The notes below the pieces were generated by a model that worked only from the letters and a program-made list of their open reading frames with translations, ran no database searches and had not been told where the DNA came from. Source: Miscanthus floridulus (Eukaryota > Streptophyta > Magnoliopsida > Poales > Poaceae). From it: a DNA stretch of 64,000 bases. The stretch spans positions 25,449,687 to 25,513,686 of the forward strand of contig NC_089598.1 of assembly GCF_019320115.1 (NCBI RefSeq), written 5' to 3'. Shown here in pieces: positions 33,941 through 44,615 of this stretch. The translations under genes and the position numbers were made by a program. Every line of letters starts with the position of its first letter. Position 1 is the stretch's first letter.

Positions 33941-34665
33941 GTTAGAAAATTGTAGAAAATCCGTACTAGTTGAACTTGCGGACCGTGTTCATCTCGGCTA
34001 GCATGTTCTCTGTCGAGTGGTAAAGGACGTCAAGGAGGACCTTTGATTCTACGAGGGAGAGCGGCAACGGTCGTAGAAGACCGTGTTCCCTTCCTCATAG
34101 AATCAGAGCTCTTCCAATGCCAAGTACGGCGCCGTCCGGTGGAGAAATGCCCGCCGAGATGATCATGTAAGCAAGGTCAACTAGTACGGAAGCTTACGTG
34201 ATCTTAGAAGATGTGTGGGGTCATGAGAGCGTGTGTTTTTTCTCAATTTTGTCGAGCTGGTTACTTAGAATTAATTTTTCCATGAAACGCCCGCGAGCTC
34301 GCCGATGCCGAGCAGGTCACTTAGAATTAATTTTTCCATGAAATGAAATACTTAGAAATCATGCCTTTTATTTTTTAGAATTAATTTTTCCATGAAATGA
34401 AAAACTTAGAAAATAGTTAGAAAATTGTAGAAAATCCGTACTAGTTGAACTTGCGGACCGTGTTCATCTCGGCTAGCATGTTCTCTGTTGAGCGGTAATG
34501 GACGTCAAGGAGGAGCTTTGATTCTACGAGGGAGAGCAGCAATGGTCGTGGAAGACCGTGTTCCCTTCCTCATAGAATCGGAGCTCTTCCGTGGCCAAGT
34601 ACGGTGTCATCCGGTGGAGAAATGCTCACCGAGATGATCACGTAAGCAAGGTCAACTAGTACGGA
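33941..34665. repeat. Direct duplication, 250-bp units 475 bp apart
   Basis: 33941-34190 and 34416-34665 agree closely from GTTAGAAAATTGTAGAAAAT to GTCAACTAGTACGGA. The spacer holds three copies of TTAGAATTAATTTTTCCATG (about 34267, 34322, 34376). The unit lies next to the captured fragment and may extend it. Confidence 0.9.
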
Positions 34666-34840
34666 TGGTTATTTATTTAAACATGTTTTTGAGCTAGAAT
34701 TTGATGGATATTTGATAACTTCAGACCTACAAATGTCATCTATAAATGTTACTATCCTCGAGGTGGCACGTCCTGCAGGAGTCCATTTTATAGACATAGT
34801 TTTTATTTTTTATAGATATATCTAGTGGTGTAAAAGCTAG

Positions 34841-37075
34841 ATGGCTGCCCCGAGAGACAACATGGATGAAGAAATGATGGATATTATCAACACCAGCACT
34901 CAATTTGCCGATGGTGACCAGCAGGATGTAGATGACGGGAGTCAATACCTGGCTCTTGAAGATAACCAAGAAAATATTGTGCAAGAAAATATTGACGAGG
35001 TATATATATTTATATATATATATTTGAATATCTATCATCTATTATGTGTACACATGATATTTATTTATTTATTTTTAAACGTAGCCCTCTGGATCAACGA
35101 CCACAACGGCGAAAAGCAAAAATATCCGAGGCCCGAAAAAGCCATTGGAGGGGCGCTACATAATATCGGAATTCAATATCGAGACAGGCGAACCACTTGG
35201 TCCACTGCAAGGAAATTCATGCAACACTGTGGGTGCCTTGTAAGGAACAGACTTCCGATCAGTGCCCGTAAATGAAAGCAAAATATCAACGGGCCTCATA
35301 TTAGCTTTGTCTCTGATCTTTATAAGAATTTAATTTGGGATGATATCCTTCAACATTTCACGTTGCAAGCGGATGATTATGATGATATCAACGATGATGA
35401 ATTGAAGGAGCTAGTTTGAAAGTGGGCTATGAAGAAGATAGCCACACAATTCCAGACTTGGAAGAAATCCCTATACACGAAATACGTCAAGAAGAACCTA
35501 ACGCCCAATTTCAATACTAGTGGCCCGCTCACGAAGTTGAGGCCCTACTGGAATGATTTTGTACAGTACAAGACATCGGAAGAGGATGAGGAACGGGTGA
35601 GAAGGAACCAAGAGAATGCTCGACAGAAGGTATACCACCATGGCATGGGATCAGGTGGCTACGCGACTGCCATTCCCAAGTGGAAAAAATGGAAGCGGAC
35701 ATTCTTGCCAAGGGTATCACACCAGAATCACTCAACTGGCCCAAACACGCGAAGAATTGGTTTTTTCGCTCATGGGGAAAGACTGGACCTAGAGACTGGG
35801 AAGCTGGTTCATGGCCTAAAACTCGAAAGAGCAACACAAAGATTTTCCTTTGCTCTACAAGCTAAAGCTATTGGTGCGTTCAGGCCCAATAGAGAGAAGG
35901 ATGAACTAACGTATGCCATCGAGACTGCTGAACACAGTGGCCAAACGAGAGGTTTAGGACATAACATTTCTTGGGAGCATGGTTTCTCTAACGATAGAGA
36001 TACCTACAGAAGCTGGCAGAGAAGGAAGGATGAGGAAGCAGCATGGATCAGCAGGTTGGAGGAATATGTTCGTGAGTCACAGGAGGCGTTGCTTCAAGCA
36101 CGGGAGCGCGAAAAAGACATACAAGCTAGAATGCAGGACGAAATTATAAAGCAAGTGCAAATAGCAATGAGTGCCCAAAGGCAGGCATCAGATCCAGGAA
36201 TCAACATTAATATTAACTCCCTTGATCAGTTGAAAAGCAGCTACGCTTCCACGGAGTTGCCAAATCAAGATGACACAATGCTACGTTTCCCCGTGGATGA
36301 CATCGCTGCACCGTTTACATCATGTGAGCTATATATTCCAAAAGGGAATGCCACAATCATGGTGGCTCTCGATGTTTTTTCTCCTCTAGATCCTACCAAG
36401 ACACCAAGAATCCATGGGGCAATAATACCACCTGGATATGTTAGCGTCTCAGTGAATAGAGTTAACAAAGGTTTTAGTGATCTGGCTCTTGACATTCTAT
36501 GAGGTGATGGGGAGAAGACTCTAGGAGAAGCAGAGAAGACATTCATACTATGGCGCAAGCGCTACATCATTATTTCTGGGGTCTCTAGTCCACCACCGCT
36601 TCCTCAACTGCCAGACAAAAGGTGCGAACAAAAGTGAACGAAACAAAATTTTTACTAATTTTCTATTGACATGCATGATTAATAATAACAATTTCTTATA
36701 CCTAATTATTCTTTTTTGTACTCACATAGCAGGGCCTCCGCCAACCTAAGTCCAATTATTCAATCTCTAGATCATCATAGTGCTCCGGGCAATGATTATG
36801 CAACGCCGCCACCGCCGCCACCTCCAAGGAGGTCTCCAACGCCTCCAAGGAGGTCTCCAACGGCTGCCCCGCCTCCCTTCATGACCAAGAAGCAGCCAGC
36901 TCCTAAGAGGTCCGCCCCGCAAACGAAGCCATTGGCCCAGCAGCCGGCAAAGAAGAAAGCCTCCTCTAATCCAGTTATTCCCCAAAAACTGGCTTACGAG
37001 AAAAATGAAAAGAAATTAAATGCTGCAGTATAAAAAGATGTGAGCAGTTTCTTCGAAAAAGTAAGAAAGCAATGA
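34841..37075 (+). pseudogene. TNPA-like / Transposase_24 gene of the CACTA element
   Basis: First exon 34841-34999 (ATG AGGC-rich acidic N-terminus), intron GT 35000 to AG 35084, second exon from 35085. The long part 35429-36502 has the plant En/Spm Transposase_24 look: WKKSLYTKYVKKN, a P-Y-W-N-DF core (RPYWNDFVQYKTSEE), then a coiled-coil Gln/Arg-rich stretch and a C-terminal DUF8039-like part (CELYIPKG...PPGYVSVSV). In En/Spm such proteins bind subterminal repeats. Stops at about 35418, 36500, 37031 and 37072, and a probable frameshift near 35230, show decay. A Pro-rich exon (36730-37031) follows an intron. Confidence 0.75.
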
Positions 37076-38380
37076 GAAGCGAGGGAGAACCTGGAGAAAC
37101 CGTACTTCTACCTACCTCCAGATCTTCTAAGAAAGAAGGTGGACCAGAAAAAGCAGAAATCTCAAAAGACCCTACCAAAATCGGACTACGACCGCTCTCT
37201 CACCAAGTCATTTGAGGCGGCGTAGAAAAAGACTAGAGCAGGGAAAGGTGTTGCACAACTCGAACAACAATCGCAACTATCAGTCCCCCCTCTTGTCATT
37301 CGTAATGAATATAGTTCAAACTTAGACGTACTGGACGTCGATTTTGAGGACCTGGTTCGGTTTTACGAGGATACCGGTTTGGACCTTGCCCAAGTGCTCG
37401 CTGAAGGACCATCTGCTCCGAAAGTGGATCCTTGGAAGAAATTTGAACATGGAAAGAGTCTATATAACCCTGAGGCCTTAGGTGAACTGGGTACGCAAAT
37501 GTACCTGCTAAACAAGTGGTACATGGCGGCGTGTGAACGGGGAGAGAACTTTGTTTCTGTCCGAGTTAGAAACCAACATTACTTCCGTGACGATGACGTT
37601 ATATATGTCGAGTTTTTAGAATTACACAAACTATGCCACCTGGACTCTCTCGACAAAAGTCTCATTAGCTGCTATTGTCTGTTAGTGTGATTATTTTCTA
37701 CTATTAAAGTGTATATATATAAAGCTACATGTATATATATAAATTATATATCCTCACACTACATTTTTATATATGCAGATATGAGATGACAGAACTCAGA
37801 AAGAGAAAGGATAATGATGTTGGTTTCGTTGATCCAAATGTCGTATTCAAACACCCTAATCCCCCGTCTCAATGGAAAGCTGAACTCGAGAAAAATCTCA
37901 TGAGGTTCTTAGTGAACCAACAAACAAGGACACACTCTTCCCCTACAACTTCAAGTGAGTGTTAAATAATTAATGTCGATCATATAGACATTTGTTCAAT
38001 TATTTGCTTACTAGCTAAGCTATCTCCCATATACATATGTTGACTCTAGTTAATGTCGATCATATTTGTGTATAAAAACATATGCAGCAATCACTGGATA
38101 TTGATGGTCATCGATATGGCCAATAGTCAGTTGAGCATCTTAGACTCATTAAGAAAAGAACAAACAGAGTACCAAGACAAGATAGATATTATCCAAGGGT
38201 AATTTGTTCTCTCTAGCAACTATATATACCCCGATCTCTTAACTGCAACAATTATTAAAGGCCAAATTAATTTTTTATTTTATTGGGCGCGGTGTTTGGA
38301 AAAGTTTCATTGAGGAACACCACATGAAACATTACAAATCGCCACTGGATGTAATCGCACACAAAGTAAGTACTAGCTAC

Positions 38381-38382
<2 letters not shown>

Positions 38383-38437
<55 letters not shown>
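38383..38437. repeat. (TA)n microsatellite
   Basis: About 27 perfect TA units inside an intron of the Ulp1-like gene. Confidence 0.95.
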
Positions 38438-38440
<3 letters not shown>

Positions 38441-38664
38441 CAATTAACACCATGCATGCTTTCAATTCACCGGATCTTTTTTCTCGTAAAAGTGGGTTCT
38501 GAGGCAAGAACAGGGGAACAACTACTGCGGATACTATGTTTGCGAGTTCATTATGGCATACTCAAAAAGAATTCTTGAAGAGAACCTCAAAGTACGTTAT
38601 ATAAATATATTCATATATTCACAATTTCTTTTATTGCTCATATATATAAGTAATCATGTGACCA

Positions 38665-38746
<82 letters not shown>
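38665..38746. repeat. (AC)n(AT)n microsatellite
   Basis: A short AC run passes into about 34 AT units, in another intron of the Ulp1-like gene. Confidence 0.95.
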
Positions 38747-38751
<5 letters not shown>

Positions 38752-38977
38752 CTTTTCTTTTAACTTTTATTGAAGACTCTATGGTTGAAGGAAAAAGTCA
38801 TACGACGTGATCAACTGAAAGCAATTGAAGAGACCATAACAGGATTTCTTAATGACCAGGTCCTAAACCCCGCCGGCGAGTTCTAGAATGACGTGAACGA
38901 AACATGGAAGCCAAACCTGATGGAGTGAATTTGTTATCCCAAGGATATGATAGAATATACAATACAAGCTTTATTTG

Positions 38978-39032
<55 letters not shown>
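38978..39032. repeat. (TA)n microsatellite
   Basis: About 27 TA units downstream of the Ulp1-like gene stop, before the right subterminal repeats. Confidence 0.95.
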
Positions 39033-39037
<5 letters not shown>

Positions 39038-39196
39038 CGTTAGTTTCATACTTTAGTTTGTACAAAATGTTCGAACATTATAAACATGTAGAATACGTAT
39101 ATTATTAGCAGCGTAGAATGCGTATTCGAAAACCTATTCGAAAACCAAAATGAATCATCAATTGAAAATAGAAACAAAAAAATGAAAAAAAGAAAA

Positions 39197-39395
39197 CCTT
39201 TAGTCCCGGTTGGTAATACCAACCGGGACTAAAGGGCCGGCCCACGTGGCCAGGCCGGGAGGCCTCTTTAGCCCCGGTTGGTATTACCAACCGGGCCTAA
39301 AGGTGAACCTTTAGTCCCGGGCGCGAAACCGGGACTAAAGGAAGAGCCCTTTAGTCCCGGATTCGTGCTCCCGGTTCCAAAACCAGGACTGAAGG
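39197..39395. repeat. Right subterminal repeats of the CACTA element
   Basis: Inverted pairs of TTTAGTCCCGGTTGGTA and TACCAACCGGGACTAAAGG, the same motif as the left block. Confidence 0.9.
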
Positions 39396-39654
39396 GGGTT
39401 AAGAACCGGGAGTACAGCTAGTTTCTCTACTAGTGACGTGATATCTCACCCGACGACCACATATTTAGAGCGGTAGTTAGTTTCAGGTCGTTAACATGAG
39501 GTTTTCTGGTAGTGTATACAATTATCCATGTGAGTTGATTCCTGATTTCTCTTGCCATGCCACAAGAATCTTGCACCTACAGTACCATCAAGCACTAGCA
39601 GTGCGGATAGTGTTATGCGATAGGATTGGGAAGCATGGGATAATGCAGCAGCAC

Positions 39655-39885
39655 ATGAAAGTTGTGCTGAGCCCTTGTTCACATGGAGACGACTCAGGAG
39701 TGTCTCTCCTGCCATTGATCCTACTCCTCCTGTCTCCTCCTAACATTTGTCGTCCAAATGACAATCCCACTGAGTTGCACACAACTCCATCTGCAATTCT
39801 CCACGCATGTGGATGTGGTTGTATGTCAGGATGGGAAGGAAATAGCATAAACGTAGAGCTCGCAGAGATAAAAACAACTTCATGA
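39655..39885 (+). CDS. Hypothetical short frame in duplication copy 2
   Basis: 76 codons from ATG 39655, starting MKVVLSPCSHGDDSG and then hydrophobic SLLPLILLLLSPP, which resembles an N-terminal signal or anchor segment, followed by a Cys-rich CGCGCM. The upstream block is duplicated at 21560-21695, where the frame diverges. No family recognised. It could be a remnant first exon of the duplicated gene. Confidence 0.3.
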   Translation: MKVVLSPCSHGDDSGVSLLPLILLLLSPPNICRPNDNPTELHTTPSAILHACGCGCMSGWEGNSINVELAEIKTTS

Positions 39886-40384
39886 ATCTATACTAGTATA
39901 TAGATCTGCATATTGAGAGTTTTAGCAAGGCAGTACATAGTTAGATGCTACAAGCCACGGTTAATAAACATTTTTTTGTTCACTGTGATGATCAATAGTG
40001 ACAGCATAACGTTGTTTCATAAAAAAAAAGTGACAGTATAATGTTCACTATCTGAGTTCATCGGCGACTCAAATTATTAAAATATATATAATGTATCTAA
40101 AATTTTGTTATTAAGTTGTGAAACTCTCCATTCATCGAGGAATTCAGAGGATAAATATTTTTCAATTTGGTGCATAGATACCACATACCAGCATCGTTTT
40201 ATTACGTTACATTTAGTACTAGTATACATTAAACCAAAGCAACAAAGGAAACGCTGCCTTGTTTATTATATTAGACAACACCTTTTGGTCTCACACTAGC
40301 ACTGCTTTGCCCTTCGACCAAGCTACGGTGCTTTAAACTGATACTGAGACACGAAGCAGATTCAGTATCCAAATTTATTTACGG

Positions 40385-41040
40385 TTTTTTTTTAAAAGCC
40401 AACGACAAGAGCATGCCGGGCATATATTAATAGAGAAGGATCGGAGCCAAATTCAATCAAAAGAAAAGAAAAGAAAACCTCAAACACTCACAAAGGAGAC
40501 AACAAGACCACCACCAAAATAAAACAACACCGACGAAACCGCCAAAGCAACAACTACCGACACCACCCTGAAAGCCACAAGAAGCAAGCTTCGTAGAAGG
40601 AAAAGGACGGAGTAGGTTTCCATATCGAGTCCTCCAAGGGGAAGGACACCCACAGGTGCCGCAAACGCCGTTCGGAGAACCACGGTTTTTCAACCTAAAC
40701 TCCTGAAGGGGCAGAGGCCTCACTGCAATGCCTCCAACAAGGGGGAATGCCGCCAAAGGCGTCACCACTATTGCTGGCCACAGCCGAAGCCTAGGCAGGG
40801 CTTTCGCCTGAGAACCCCAAACCCCCTCGACCCAAACCCTGCCACGCTGAGGAAGCTCACAGCTGCGCCGAACCGTAATAAACCGCCACCAGCAGGAGAT
40901 CGCTGAGGCACCGATGAGGTCACAGGCCTGTGTGACCTATCGCCGCCACGCCGGCCTGTAAGGGCCGCCTCCATCCTGCATGATACCGATCACCACGCGA
41001 AGCCCCCACTTGCTCCTGCACCAAGCCAAGGTAGCCGCCA
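40385..41040 (-). mobile_element. LINE-like 3' end in minus orientation
   Basis: The complement ends ATATGCCCGGCATGCTCTTG...GGCTTTTAAAAAAAAA, a tail common to grass L1-type elements, with GC-rich sequence upstream. There is no reverse transcriptase domain left. Separates two blocks of duplication copy 2. No flanking duplication was found, so the call is tentative. Confidence 0.4.
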
Positions 41041-41048
41041 GCCATGTA

Positions 41049-42226
41049 AATATGACTCATGGTCACAACAGTAGTTGCCTTATATTTATGATCCTTCTAG
41101 GATAAAGAGTTCCATTTCAACTCTATCATAACCCCTAATACGACTCAAGTCCCTCTGTAACCAGATTGCACACATATTTGACACATATGTACTGGCAAAA
41201 CCTTCTACGAAGGAAGTACTCGATTCTTCCAGTAGGCGGTTTTCACCGTGTCCATTCTCCACTGAAGCAATTTGACCCCATGCATAGCTCGAGGTCCACA
41301 CAGTAGGTCCCCACAACCGTGGTCTCCTTCTGATGAGGGGTGACCTTGCATGAACTGGTGAATCAGCAACATTGATTGAGATGCATTCAACCATAGGCTG
41401 AGTTGATGGTGCTCGCTGCCACAGTACAGTGAGCTCAAATCATTGAACTGTGATAATCAATGCAATTCATATCTTTTGGAACATGTTGCACTACAGCTCA
41501 AATAATTGTGAATTATACTTGCAGCATTGCACTAAACCTTAATCGCGAAACAATTCTGTATCTAAGGATAGAGTAAGAGCAAGGAAGTCATGCGGCGAGA
41601 TCAAACCATGTGCAGTGAATGTCTCTATTTGCCATATATTAGGAGTTAGGATACTCCCAATGCTGCACCTAAAATAGTCTATATGTTTATTAGTGTATAG
41701 TTATCATACAACATAAGAAGTTTGGTATTGTGGCAACAAATTTATTAAAGAAGGGGAAAACAAAGAAACAATTTCTGTATGAGGAGGTGAAGTCTCACAT
41801 GCATCAAAACCAATAGAAGCGATGGATATATATCACATTCGCTATGGTAGCTCGTCTCAACCATACTCCCTAGTCATGAAAGCGAGAATGGAAGATTCCA
41901 TTTACTGGGACTCGTGTGTATTAGTGATATCGTTTGTGATCGTTTTTGGCCAAAATCCCTATGCTCCTACCGCCATGCACGCTTATCCCCCCAGGACAAA
42001 TGCATTGTTGTTCATGAGCTCTTGGTGACTATGGTTCATTGGAAGGGAGCACCAGGCAACGGTGTAGCAGCAAATGTGCGCAGTTGCTCTATTACATATG
42101 TGTCCAATACATGTACAATTCGATAACAGATGGATTTGAGTCATGTTAGGGGCTAGGATAGAGTTGAAGTCAAACTCTTTATCCTAGGAGGGTCATACAT
42201 ATGAGGCAACTACTGTTGTAACCATG
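41049..42226. repeat. Long inverted repeat pair around duplicated sequence
   Basis: 41049-41196 (ATGGTCACAACAGTAGTTGCC...) and the complement of about 42080-42226 (ATGGTTACAACAGTAGTTGCC...) align over about 150 bp, including CTAGGATAAAGAGTT and GACTCAAATC-type sequence. The 880 bp between them belong largely to duplication copy 2. It may be a fold-back or Mutator-like element, but no target duplication was found. Confidence 0.6.
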
Positions 42227-42236
42227 AGACGATTTG

Positions 42237-42436
42237 GCGGCTAGTTCGGGCGGCGGCAAGAGGCTGTGGGAGTGCTCTAGGATGTCGGTGTAGCTGCTGT
42301 TTATGGGGAGAAACGCCCACAGTCTTACCCCGAGGATGTAGGCATATCACCGAACCTCATTAAAAAACATTGTGCCTCAGTGCACTTGTTGCTTGCGTAT
42401 TTTCTTCTATGGTGATTATGCTTCCGCTGTTTCACG
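42237..42436. other. Possible Copia LTR 3' fragment before the second CACTA element
   Basis: ACCGAACCTCATTAAAAAAC followed by GTGCCTCAGTGCACTTGTTGC resembles the 3' end of grass Copia LTRs as I remember them. No other part of such an element is seen, so this is only a suggestion. Confidence 0.3.
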
Positions 42437-42469
42437 CACTATGTAAAAAAGCCACATATCCACCACGCT

Positions 42470-42700
42470 CCCTACAGACGCTAGGAAAAACGCGCGTTTG
42501 TAATATGAGTTTACAGACGCGCGTTCTAAACACACGTCTAAAATAAGTCGCCAACTGGGGTTACTGGTCTGGCGGGGTCAACACACGTCTGTAATAAACG
42601 TCTACTACAGACACATGTTTGGAAAGCACGTCTGTAATTAATGAGTCGCGGCTGTGGTATATGAATAAGGCGCGTCTGTGTTAGAGGTATTTTATGAGAA
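42470..42700. repeat. Left subterminal repeats of the second CACTA element
   Basis: Repeated ACAGACGCG, ACACGTCT and GCGTCTGT motifs in both orientations, matching the right block. Confidence 0.85.
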
Positions 42701-42764
42701 ACGTGCCCCGTCAACGCGCGTCACACGTAGAGAGTTCCCGGACCTGAAAATATTATAAAATCCC

Positions 42765-43361
42765 ATGGACTTCTCAACTCAGGTCCGCGTCCGCCTCCAC
42801 CCCCTCGATCTATCCCTCGCCCCTCTCCTCTCTTCCTCCGACGCCACCACCCTGAGCCCTGACCATCTCCCATCGCCTCCCCCTCCTCTCTTCCACCGTC
42901 GCGGCGACCACCCCCTCCTCCACCAGTGCGGCCACCACCCCTCCTCCACTACAACTCCTCACCTCCCTTCCCTCGGAAGACGGCGGCAGCTCCCCGTGCA
43001 AGACTGGATGACGGTGCCTCCCTCCTCCAGACTGGCCGGCGGCGCCTCCCTCCTACCATATCCAATCGGCGCCCCTCCCTCCACCCACATCCGGCCAGTG
43101 CCGCCTCCCTCCTCCAACCGGCGGCGCCTCCCTCCACCCATATCCAGTCAGTGCGCCTCCCTCCTGCAGTCGGCATCGACTCCCTCCTCCAGATCTGCGC
43201 TCACCCTGGTCTTCGTCGGGCCCTCGACATTCGCCGACGACAAGCACCCACAAGGTATGCGCCCACCCCTTTGCTCTCCCTTGAAACCGAGCACCCAAAC
43301 CCTAGCTAACGTAATCTATTTGGGTTTTTGTGCTCGGTTTAGGATTCGATTTGGGGGGTGA
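42765..43361 (+). CDS. Hypothetical low-complexity frame in the second CACTA element
   Basis: 198 codons after a TATTATAAAAT box (about 42751). The N-terminal part is Pro/Ser/His-rich with repeats such as PPSTHI and SSRSA. It may be a leader or captured fragment, or a chance frame in C-rich DNA. No domain is recognised. Confidence 0.25.
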   Translation: MDFSTQVRVRLHPLDLSLAPLLSSSDATTLSPDHLPSPPPPLFHRRGDHPLLHQCGHHPSSTTTPHLPSLGRRRQLPVQDWMTVPPSSRLAGGASLLPYPIGAPPSTHIRPVPPPSSNRRRLPPPISSQCASLLQSASTPSSRSALTLVFVGPSTFADDKHPQGMRPPLCSPLKPSTQTLANVIYLGFCARFRIRFGG

Positions 43362-44039
43362 ATCGATAGATCAATGTGCGTGAGCTATGGTTGCTCAAAC
43401 CTGGTTCATGTTTAATTAACCTGTCACATGTGAGCTATTTTTAGAATTAAAAGCACGCTCCTGTCGTTACAGTCTCCAATATTTTTTAGAGCTCATACAT
43501 GGTGTAGATGTTTGAAAAATACTTGAATTTCTATACTGATACATTTTCGGTTATGAAGTACAACAGTTATTGTCTAGTAACAGTTATTTCTCAATCTATC
43601 TTGGGTTAGCGTTTCACATTACTTAATTCTCTGTTGTACTGAAATGCTATGTATGTGTAGTCATTTCCATTATCACAAGTATAAACCTGTGAATATAAAA
43701 GACCGTTAGTGAACTGTACCTGCATCTATTTTGGTCTACAGATTTTTTATACATCTTTCTCATATAAGAAAACTTGCCCATTCTACCATGTTAGCTTTCT
43801 GTTATTGCATTCATGTGACATACCACTCAAGATTACTCAACATCAATAGTATAGATGAACCTAGGTACTGGACATTATTGTGCCAATTGGCTACCTGTCT
43901 TCCCCATTTCTGGATAAATGTAGATAGTTTGCAGTGTAGCATTGTACTAGGCAAACAAGTTGGCTTCATGTTGGGGTATACTGCATTGATTCTGTGTAAC
44001 TATAAGGCCAATGGCACTCTAGTTCACTGATGCTTTCAT

Positions 44040-44424
44040 ACCGTGCAGGGAAGTAACATCCCCCCATGTAAGTTCCATTGTGAGGTATGCAGTGATTTGT
44101 ATGTGTTGTGTGAATACTTGCCGTCAATCTTAAAATTAGCAAAGTGCTGTTATTTTAGCTATTTAAATTCTGCAGACACAGAGCAAAATTCATATCTCTT
44201 ATGTCACTCCTGGAAGTACCTTGGTCTAGTGATAGCTCCAGTGTAGCAGAGAGTAGAATATGATACTGTAAGTGCAGCCATCTCTTCTTTTTTTCTCACC
44301 ACTGTTTTGCTGAGTGCTGGGAACTGGCGATTTAACAATTGCTCTCCTACTAGGATGGAGTGAATGGAAGTGACATACTGTGCAGGGAAGTGACATCCCC
44401 CCATGTAAGTTCCAATGTGAGGCT
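44040..44424 (+). repeat. 43-bp direct repeat in the second CACTA element
   Basis: GTGCAGGGAAGTAACATCCC near 44044 and GTGCAGGGAAGTGACATCCC near 44380 are each followed by CCCATGTAAGTTCCA and TGTGAGG. Looks like a small internal duplication; a possible splice donor (GTAAGT) lies in each unit. Confidence 0.7.
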
Positions 44425-44615
44425 GATGCTTATGGATCAAATAGTGGCCTTCAAAAAGCTCCTTGACCAGCAATATCATTTATACCTTGCAGGAATCTGA
44501 TGTCTTCTATGCCTCCTACTGCTCTTGGCTCAAACTCTAACACATGTAAGCTTCACCTATTTTTCTTCTATTTTACCTAGCATTTCTATGCAGTGATGTG
44601 CTCTTGTATGGATCA

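Larger units (their letters stand above)
37076..38886 (+). pseudogene. Ulp1-like (C48) cysteine protease exons, continuous with the TNPA-like gene
   Basis: Exon-like pieces: 37300-37680, 37779-37960, 38092-38200, 38290-38365, 38494-38590 and 38776-38886, ending TAG at 38884. The catalytic pattern of SUMO/deSUMOylating proteases is visible: HW near 38093 (CACTGG before ILMVIDMA), an Asp in LDSLRKEQ, and the Cys in NYCGYYVCEF. Introns hold long (TA)n runs. The known family cleaves SUMO or SUMO-like fusions; a role for the transposon is unknown. An upstream stop at 37223 and unclear joins make it a likely pseudogene, although the catalytic residues remain. Confidence 0.7.
27497..39435 (+). mobile_element. 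CACTA (En/Spm) transposon, both ends present
   Basis: Left end CACTAGAACAGAAAC at 27497; right end is the complement of CACTAGTAGAGAAAC, finishing at 39435. The 3-bp ACG at 27494-27496 and 39436-39438 is the target duplication typical of CACTA elements. Subterminal repeats of TTTAGTCCCGGTT and AACCGGGACTAAA lie at 27560-27822 and 39197-39395. Inside: a GRF zinc-finger gene, a TNP2 gene, an internal subterminal-type block, a captured gene fragment, and a TNPA-like gene followed by Ulp1 protease exons, all on the plus strand except the captured fragment. Both large genes have several stops, so the element is not autonomous now, though its ends may still be mobilised. Confidence 0.93.
26699..41970 (+). 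repeat. Tandem duplication, copy 2 (split by a CACTA element)
   Basis: Counterpart of 21401-26400. The first block (26705-26840) has the TATA-like CTATAAAAACAG at about 26772. The unit is interrupted by the CACTA element at 27497-39435 and resumes at 39520. Without that element the copy is about 3.3 kb. The piece at 26841-27493 has no counterpart in copy 1 and no supported gene; its frames of about 80-120 codons are low complexity. Confidence 0.65.

Noticed and set aside
38324..38810. Frames rich in Ile-Tyr repeats
   Set aside because: Translation of (TA)n microsatellites.
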